Shown: one piece after another, positions 59,001 through 64,000 of the stretch
Layout: every line of letters starts with the position of its first letter
How positions within the stretch are numbered: the first letter of the stretch is position 1
Source: Paenibacillus silvisoli
GTDB lineage: Bacteria; Bacillota; Bacilli; Paenibacillales; Paenibacillaceae
Assembly: GCF_030866765.1 (NCBI RefSeq)
Contig: NZ_CP133017.1
Location: 2,400,001-2,464,000 of the forward strand
DNA length: 64,000 nt
Reading direction: 5' to 3'
Position numbers and translations under genes: made by a program
The notes under the pieces: model-generated
Told to the model about the DNA's origin: nothing
The model's database searches: none
Seen by the model: only the letters and a program-made list of their open reading frames with translations

Positions 59001-59756
59001 ATGGAAGTCGATATGAAACAAACGGCGCAGCCTTATTTGGATGACTCCGAGGTCAAGCGGCTCATTGCGCTTAGCCAATCGGGAGATACGCTCGCGCGCG
59101 ACACGCTCGTGCAATGCAACATCCGCCTTGTATGGTCCGTTGTCCAACGGTTTATGGGACGGGGCTACGAGCCGGAGGATTTGTTCCAGATCGGCTGTAT
59201 CGGCTTGCTCAAGTCGGTCGATAAATTCGATCTTTCCTATGAGGTGAAATTTTCGACCTATGCCGTCCCGATGATCATCGGCGAAATCCAGCGCTTCCTC
59301 CGGGACGACGGCACGCTCAAGGTTAGCCGCTCTTTGAAGGAGACGGCGAACAAAGTACGCAAGACCAAAGACGAGCTGTCCAAGGTGCTTGGCCGTCTTC
59401 CGACGATCAAAGAGGTGGCGGAACGTCTCGGCATAACGCCCGAGGATGTCGTCTTCGCCCAGGAGGCGAACAAGCCGCCGACCTCGATTCATGAAACCGT
59501 GTTTGAAAACGATGGCGATCCGATTACGCTGATGGATCAAATCGCCGACGATTCGCAGGAGCGCTGGTTCGACAAGCTGGCGCTGAACGAAGCGATCGGC
59601 GGCTTGTCGGAGCGGGAGCGGCTCATCGTGTTTCTCCGGTATTACCGCGATCAGACGCAATCCGAGGTCGCGGCCCGGCTGGGCATCTCGCAAGTGCAGG
59701 TATCCCGGCTCGAGAAAAAAATATTGCAGCTTATCCGCAATCAGATTGCGCAATGA
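59001..59756 (+). CDS. sigF: RNA polymerase sigma-F factor
   Basis: Forespore-specific sigma factor, 251 residues. Region 2 includes NIRLVWSVVQRFMGRGYEPE, DLFQIGCIGLLKSVDKFD and FSTYAVPMIIGEIQRFLRDD; region 3 KVSRSLKETANKVRKTKDEL; region 4 LSERERLIVFLRYYRDQTQS with SQVQVSRLEKKIL. The start is ATG 59001 after AGGGGT; a TTG at 58992 is less likely. It is the last gene of the spoIIA operon and is followed by a terminator. Confidence 0.96.
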   Translation: MEVDMKQTAQPYLDDSEVKRLIALSQSGDTLARDTLVQCNIRLVWSVVQRFMGRGYEPEDLFQIGCIGLLKSVDKFDLSYEVKFSTYAVPMIIGEIQRFLRDDGTLKVSRSLKETANKVRKTKDELSKVLGRLPTIKEVAERLGITPEDVVFAQEANKPPTSIHETVFENDGDPITLMDQIADDSQERWFDKLALNEAIGGLSERERLIVFLRYYRDQTQSEVAARLGISQVQVSRLEKKILQLIRNQIAQ

Positions 59757-59772
59757 CTGCTTCGTTCACCGA

Positions 59773-59814
59773 AAAGCCAAACGGCCCTCAAAGGGCGGTT
59801 TGGCTTTTTTTGTA
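59773..59814 (+). terminator. Terminator of the spoIIA operon
   Basis: AAAGCCAAAC and GCCCT pair with GGGC and GTTTGGCTTT, followed by six or more T. Confidence 0.9.
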
Positions 59815-59825
59815 TGGTTTGCGCC

Positions 59826-59855
59826 GATTATCCTAGCGCTCCTTTAATCATACTA
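59826..59855 (+). promoter_or_regulatory. Candidate sigma-G promoter of spoVA
   Basis: GATTA (-35, 59826-59830), 18 bases, CATACTA (-10, 59849-59855, a perfect CATNHTA). spoVA is sigma-G-dependent in B. subtilis. Confidence 0.5.
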
Positions 59856-59889
59856 ACAAGGAAATCATGACTGGAAAGGGGGACCCGGC

Positions 59890-60561
59890 ATGCAGGCTGA
59901 AACGCAGCCCAGCCTTTATTTGCGCCTGCGCAAGCGAATCGGCATCCGGCCAGGCGAGCAGGTGACGCTCGGCCATGCCGCGCGGCTGTTCTCGAGCGAT
60001 GCGGCGCTGGAGAAGCGGCTCGCGTCGCTCGTGCTGCACCGGCATTCCCAGAAGGATGGCAACCGGGTCGTTATCGACCTGCTGCAGATCGTCAAGCTGA
60101 TCAAGGATGCCGCGCCGGGCACGCTGATCGATTCGTACGGCGATCCGCAGGTATTGGTCATCGTGGCCGACGCGCCGCGGAAGCCGCGGATGATCATACT
60201 GATCACGACCTGGCTGCTCCTATTTTTCGGCTCGGGGCTGGCGATCATGAACTTTCATACCGACGTGGCCATGAAGGAGGTCCACAGCCGGATCACCGAG
60301 CTGGTGACGGGCGTGAAGGCAGAGCATCCGCTCTGGTTCCAAGTGCCGTATTCCTTCGGCATCGGCGTCGGCATGCTCATCTTCTTTAACCATCTGTTCC
60401 GCAAACGGTTCAACGAAGAACCGAATCCGCTGGAGGTTGAGCTGTACATGTACGAGGAGAACGTCAACGCCTACGTCATCGCCGACGAAATGCGGAAGAA
60501 AAGCGAGGCGGAATCGAAGCCTGGCTTGAAGGAGCCGCGGGCAGGGATCGATGATGGCTAA
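59890..60561 (+). CDS. spoVAA: Stage V sporulation protein AA
   Basis: A 223-residue SpoVA protein involved in moving dipicolinic acid across the inner spore membrane. A soluble N-terminal domain (1-95; LYLRLRKRIGIRPGEQVTLG) precedes two membrane helices (about 100-120 and 150-170) and a C-terminal hydrophilic tail. NPLEVELYMYEENVNAYVIA is family-typical. The ATG at 59890 follows GGAAAGGGGGACCCGGC. Confidence 0.92.
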   Translation: MQAETQPSLYLRLRKRIGIRPGEQVTLGHAARLFSSDAALEKRLASLVLHRHSQKDGNRVVIDLLQIVKLIKDAAPGTLIDSYGDPQVLVIVADAPRKPRMIILITTWLLLFFGSGLAIMNFHTDVAMKEVHSRITELVTGVKAEHPLWFQVPYSFGIGVGMLIFFNHLFRKRFNEEPNPLEVELYMYEENVNAYVIADEMRKKSEAESKPGLKEPRAGIDDG

Positions 60562-61000
60562 CGCGGCGGGAGAAGCATTCGTGGCGATATTGGGGTTTGC
60601 CGGCGGTCTCGGCGTCGGCAGCGCGCTGGTCGCCTTGCTGATCGTCCTCGATCTGATTCCGAGGCTGGCCCAGCTGTCGTATGCGTACCGCAAATCCATC
60701 TGGTTTGAGACGGCCGTCGTCAGCGGCGCCGTATTTTGGTCGCTGGCCGACTTTCTGGAATGGCGGCTTTGGCTGCCGAAGTCGGTGACGCTGGCGGTTA
60801 TCGGCTCGTTCGACGGCATCTTTGTCGGCATGCTGGGCGCGGCGTTGACCGAGGTCATGAACGTTATTCCGATTCTGGCCAAACGGATGCGGCTGAGCCG
60901 CTACATGGTCAGCTTGGTGATGGCGATGATGCTGGGCAAAGTGACCGGTTCTTTGTTTGATTGGCTTGTTTTTCAATGGATGGACGACGGAGGGTCATGA
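60551..61000 (+). CDS. spoVAB: Stage V sporulation protein AB
   Basis: A 149-residue membrane protein with four predicted helices (about 10-32, 52-72, 80-110, 115-140). FAGGLGVGSALVALLIVLDL, IPRLAQLSYAYRKSIWFETA and LGAALTEVMNVIPILAKRM are family-typical. Its start overlaps the end of spoVAA (ATGATGGCTAA); the first or second ATG may be used. Confidence 0.92.
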   Translation: MMANAAGEAFVAILGFAGGLGVGSALVALLIVLDLIPRLAQLSYAYRKSIWFETAVVSGAVFWSLADFLEWRLWLPKSVTLAVIGSFDGIFVGMLGAALTEVMNVIPILAKRMRLSRYMVSLVMAMMLGKVTGSLFDWLVFQWMDDGGS

Positions 61001-61039
61001 ACGATTGGAAGGGACTAGGAAAGGAAGTGTAGGTGGGTC

Positions 61040-62749
61040 ATGAGCGAACGCGAGCATGGCAAAGACGGACAAACGGGCGACGGCTTCAAGAAGCCCGTTC
61101 ATGTGTTCTGGTATGACAAAGAAGGCAAAATGAAGGATGAGCCGGAATTCGCCGCTGAAGCAGCAAGCGGTGATATAAGCGGCGGCGAGGATAAAATTCA
61201 CTTCACGGAACCGCCGTTCGGCGAGGCGGAGCATCCGATCATCAGTCACCGCAAGAAGCCGCAAGGATCGGACAAGAAGCCGGTGGAGCCGATGCCGCTG
61301 AAGATGGAGGAATTTCTTCAAAAGCTGGAGGATGAGGTCGGCTACAAGAAGAGCTTCGACATCGTTGTCCGGGAAATGAGCTTCGGAAACAAGCGGACGG
61401 CCTTTTTCTTCGTAAACGGCTTCGCGAAGGATACCGTGCTCACGGAAGTCATCAAGCGGCTGACGTATTTGGAGTCCGAGGATCTCTCCTCGGATGTGCT
61501 GCACGATTTCCTCGACTATTACGTGTCCGCCGTGCAGGTCGTCCAGGAGCCGGATTGGGGGACGATGATGACGGGGGTGCTCGCCGGCGGCACGGCGATG
61601 TACGTCGAAGGCGAATCGAACGTGCTTATGATCGACGCCAAAGCGTTTCCTTCCCGGAATCCGGAAGAACCGTCGCTGGAACGGGTCGTCCGCGGGGCGC
61701 GCGACGGCTTTACCGAGACGATGCTCGTCAACGTCACGTTGGTGCGGCGGCGTCTTCGGGATAAGGCGCTCCGCTATGAAATCATTCGCGTTGGAGAGCG
61801 CACGCAAACCGACGTCTGCATCGCGTACATCGACGATATCGTCGATAAGGAAATGCTGGGCTCCATCAAGGAGAAAATCCAGGCGATCAAGATCGACGGC
61901 CTGCCGCTTGGCGATAAGCAGCTGGAAGAAGCGACGGTAAAGCGAGGCTGGAGTCCATTTCCGCTCGTCCGTTATTCAGAGCGCCCGGATACGGTTGCGG
62001 TCAATCTGATGGAGGGGCATGTTGCCCTATTCGTCGATACGACACCCAGCGTTATGATTTTGCCGACGACGTTTTTCGATCATGTGCAGCATGCCGAAGA
62101 AAACAGGCAAACCCCGTTTATCGGGACGTATTTACGCTGGGTCCGTTTCTTCGGAATCGCGGCATCGTTGTTTCTGCTCCCGCTGTGGTTTCTCTTTACG
62201 ATTCAACCCGAGCTGAAGCCGCCCGCGCTGGATTTCATCGGTGCCCAGAAAGCAGGCAGGCTGCCAATGGTAGCGCAGTTTCTGCTGGCCGAGATCGGGG
62301 TCGATTTAATGCGAATGGCATCCATCCACACGCCGACGCCGCTTGCGACAGCAATGTCCTTGATCGCGGCAATTTTAATCGGAGACATCGCTGTCAAGAC
62401 GGGTCTCTTCGTTAATGAAGTCGTGTTATATATGGCCATTTCCGCTATCGGGATGTTCGCTACTCCAAGCTATGAATTGGGACTTGCCAACCGAATGATA
62501 AGGCTGCTGCTGATCGTGATGGTGGCTGCCTTCAAAGTGCCGGGCTTCGTGATCGCCTCGACGATCGTGTTTATTATGCTGGTCATGGAGCGCTCGTTCA
62601 ATCGTCCCTACATGTGGCCGCTTATCCCTTTTGATCTTAGAGGAATTATGAGTATAATAATTCGGACGCCGGTTTTGTCGAACCGGACCCGTCCGAATTT
62701 GCTCAAGCCTCAGCAGCGCGATCGCATGCCGAACGATAAATACCACTGA
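61040..62749 (+). CDS. spoVAF: Stage V sporulation protein AF
   Basis: A 569-residue protein of the GerA germinant-receptor A-subunit family. The large N-terminal soluble part (1-355) includes EDLSSDVLHDFLDYYVSAVQ, GTMMTGVLAGGTAMYVEG and PFPLVRYSERPDTVAVNLME; the C-terminal part has five or six membrane helices. The first 95 residues (charged, with HVFWYDKEGKMKDEPEF) are longer than usual. In B. subtilis spoVAF is the seventh gene of spoVA; here it directly follows spoVAB and spoVAC/AD/AE are missing. It may assist germination rather than dipicolinate transport. The ATG at 61040 follows AGGAAGTGTAGGTGGGTC. Confidence 0.92.
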   Translation: MSEREHGKDGQTGDGFKKPVHVFWYDKEGKMKDEPEFAAEAASGDISGGEDKIHFTEPPFGEAEHPIISHRKKPQGSDKKPVEPMPLKMEEFLQKLEDEVGYKKSFDIVVREMSFGNKRTAFFFVNGFAKDTVLTEVIKRLTYLESEDLSSDVLHDFLDYYVSAVQVVQEPDWGTMMTGVLAGGTAMYVEGESNVLMIDAKAFPSRNPEEPSLERVVRGARDGFTETMLVNVTLVRRRLRDKALRYEIIRVGERTQTDVCIAYIDDIVDKEMLGSIKEKIQAIKIDGLPLGDKQLEEATVKRGWSPFPLVRYSERPDTVAVNLMEGHVALFVDTTPSVMILPTTFFDHVQHAEENRQTPFIGTYLRWVRFFGIAASLFLLPLWFLFTIQPELKPPALDFIGAQKAGRLPMVAQFLLAEIGVDLMRMASIHTPTPLATAMSLIAAILIGDIAVKTGLFVNEVVLYMAISAIGMFATPSYELGLANRMIRLLLIVMVAAFKVPGFVIASTIVFIMLVMERSFNRPYMWPLIPFDLRGIMSIIIRTPVLSNRTRPNLLKPQQRDRMPNDKYH

Positions 62750-62796
62750 TCCTTTAAAAAAATGCAAATGAAATGTGGATTTATCCATTTCGGCCA

Positions 62797-62826
62797 TTGA
62801 CGAAAAACGCTATACTGATGTTAAAT
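62797..62826 (+). promoter_or_regulatory. Candidate promoter of lysA
   Basis: TTGACG (62797-62802), 18 bases, TTAAAT (62821-62826). The -35 is good; the -10 is weak. A TATACT at 62811 lies too close to pair with it. Confidence 0.4.
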
Positions 62827-62879
62827 GGTGCAAACATAACGATTAGCATTTCATGGGAGAATATGGAGGGTAAAATTCA

Positions 62880-64000
62880 ATGTACTTACACGGTACCAGC
62901 AAAATCAACGCACAAGGCCATCTTGAAATCGGCGGCTGCGACACAGCCGATCTGGCCGCACAATTCGGCACGCCGCTTTACATCGTCGACGAGACGCTCG
63001 TTCGCCAAAGAGCGCGTGAGTACGTGGAATCTTTCCGCGCTTCCGGTCTTAAGTTCCAAGTAGCCTATGCAAGCAAAGCGTTCAGCGTGATGGCGATGTG
63101 CGCGATTGCCGAGCAAGAAGGACTGTCGCTGGACGTCGTTTCCGACGGCGAGCTTTACACGGCGCTTAAAGCCGGCTTCCCGGCAGCGCGCATTCACTTC
63201 CACGGCAACAACAAAACGCCTGACGAAATCAACATGGCGCTTGACGCAAACATCGGCTGCTTCGTAGTCGACAACTTCAACGAAATGCACCTGCTGAACG
63301 CATTGGCGGGCGACAAGGGCAAAAAAGTAAACGTATTGCTTCGCATTACGCCAGGCGTAGAAGCACATACGCATGACTATATCTCGACGGGCCAAACCGA
63401 CTCCAAATTCGGCTTCGACCTTGGCAACGGCACGGCGTACAAAGCGATTCAAGAAGCGGATGCGCAGCCGAACCTTGAGCTGCTCGGCGTTCACTCGCAT
63501 ATCGGCTCGCAAATTTTCGAAGTCGAAGGCTTCCAAATGGCTGTCGACAAAGTAGCGGGCTTCGCCGTTCAAGTGCGCGAAGAGCTGAATATCACGTTCC
63601 GCGTCATCAACCTTGGCGGCGGTTTCGGCATCCGCTACGTGGAAGGCGATACGCCGCTTCCGATCTCGCAATATGTAAAGGCGATCACCGATTCCATCAA
63701 AACGAACTTCTCGAACGCGGGCTACCCGCTTCCTGAAATTTGGGTCGAGCCGGGCCGCAGCATGGTTGGCGACGCAGGCACGACATTGTACACGATCGGG
63801 ACAAGCAAAGAAATCCCGGGCGTTCGCAAATACATCGCCGTTGACGGCGGTATGACAGACAACCCGCGTCCGGCTCTGTACGAGTCGAGGTACGAAGCGG
63901 TCATCGCGAACCGCGCTAACGCGCCGGTTGAAGAAACGGTTACGGTTGCGGGCAAATGCTGCGAGAGCGGCGACAAATTGATTATCGATATCGAGCTGCC
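62880..64000 (+). CDS. lysA: Diaminopimelate decarboxylase (partial, 3' end outside)
   Basis: PLP enzyme converting meso-diaminopimelate to lysine, the last step of lysine synthesis. The first 373 residues are present. Motifs: KFQVAYASKAFSVMAMCAI with the Schiff-base Lys (about residue 64), HFHGNNKTPDEINMAL, VHSHIGSQIFEVEGF, VINLGGGFGIRY and WVEPGRSMVGDAGTTLY, VAGKCCESGD near the window end. The start is ATG 62880 after GGAGGG. It follows spoVAF as in B. subtilis. Codon use is strongly biased to the C-ending, translationally preferred set, as in efp, which suggests high expression. Confidence 0.95.
   Translation, partial: MYLHGTSKINAQGHLEIGGCDTADLAAQFGTPLYIVDETLVRQRAREYVESFRASGLKFQVAYASKAFSVMAMCAIAEQEGLSLDVVSDGELYTALKAGFPAARIHFHGNNKTPDEINMALDANIGCFVVDNFNEMHLLNALAGDKGKKVNVLLRITPGVEAHTHDYISTGQTDSKFGFDLGNGTAYKAIQEADAQPNLELLGVHSHIGSQIFEVEGFQMAVDKVAGFAVQVREELNITFRVINLGGGFGIRYVEGDTPLPISQYVKAITDSIKTNFSNAGYPLPEIWVEPGRSMVGDAGTTLYTIGTSKEIPGVRKYIAVDGGMTDNPRPALYESRYEAVIANRANAPVEETVTVAGKCCESGDKLIIDIEL

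Overview
The window reads as a chromosomal segment of a GC-rich, endospore-forming member of the Bacillota, most likely Paenibacillaceae (Paenibacillus or a close relative). The gene order follows the Bacillus subtilis chromosome block yqhQ-yqhR-aroQ-yqhT-efp-yqhV-spoIIIA-accBC-yqhY-nusB-folD-xseAB-ispA-dxs-tlyA-argR-recN-spoIVB-spo0A-bkd-mciZ-nudF-yqxK-spoIIM-fur-yqzK-xerD-drm-punA-dacF-spoIIA-spoVA-lysA almost gene for gene. Extra genes in the gaps, strong AGGAGG-type ribosome binding sites, frequent TTG/GTG starts and Paenibacillus-type intergenic repeats point away from Bacillus itself. No rRNA, tRNA, insertion sequence, phage or CRISPR array was seen.

Layout: (1) 1-3310, yqhQ (partial, minus), yqhR, aroQ, an Xaa-Pro peptidase and efp. 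(2) 3395-11137, a block not present in the B. subtilis order: lysC with an internal start for a beta subunit; an operon of an ECF sigma factor fused to a roughly 320-residue C-terminal module, followed by two stand-alone proteins built on the same module; a four-unit inverted repeat; and a minus-strand cluster of comA, comB and a DUF441 membrane protein (sulfolactate pathway). (3) 11375-17405, yqhV and the complete spoIIIAA-AH operon with a candidate sigma-E promoter. (4) 17452-31000, housekeeping: accBC, an Asp23/AmaP envelope-stress trio, nusB, folD, xseAB, ispA, dxs, tlyA, argR, recN. (5) 30853-33346, spoIVB and spo0A, with a promoter region rich in 0A boxes. (6) 33443-37771, accessory genes: an orphan small protein, a YheC/D-type coat protein, an MFS transporter behind a possible leader terminator, a second sigma factor paired with a ClpP paralogue, and a YqzF-like membrane protein. 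(7) 37949-43790, branched-chain 2-oxoacid dehydrogenase genes (lpdV, bkdAA, bkdAB, bkdB) with a near-consensus FapR operator, then lipB and a 32-residue Prli42-like ORF. (8) 43869-51477, M20 peptidase, mciZ, nudF, an EndoQ-like nuclease, spoIIM, fur, a subtilisin with an Arg/Ser-rich tail, ald and yqzK. (9) 51584-56198, xerD, deoB, punA, a Spo0E-like mini-protein and pdp, followed by two families of 51-52 bp tandem repeats. (10) 56819-64000, dacF, spoIIAA-AB-sigF, spoVAA-AB-AF (without spoVAC/AD/AE) and the start of lysA.

Sporulation dominates: the master regulator Spo0A, a Spo0E-type phosphatase, the sigma-F switch (SpoIIAA/AB/SigF), engulfment and feeding-tube proteins (SpoIIM, SpoIIIA), forespore signalling (SpoIVB), the divisome inhibitor MciZ and germination proteins (SpoVA). 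The least explained elements are the sigma/module trio at 4843-8649, the sigma-ClpP pair at 36127-37415, the putative FapR site upstream of bkdAA, and the repeat arrays. All functional calls rest on motif and family recognition by eye and on remembered gene order; no database search was run.
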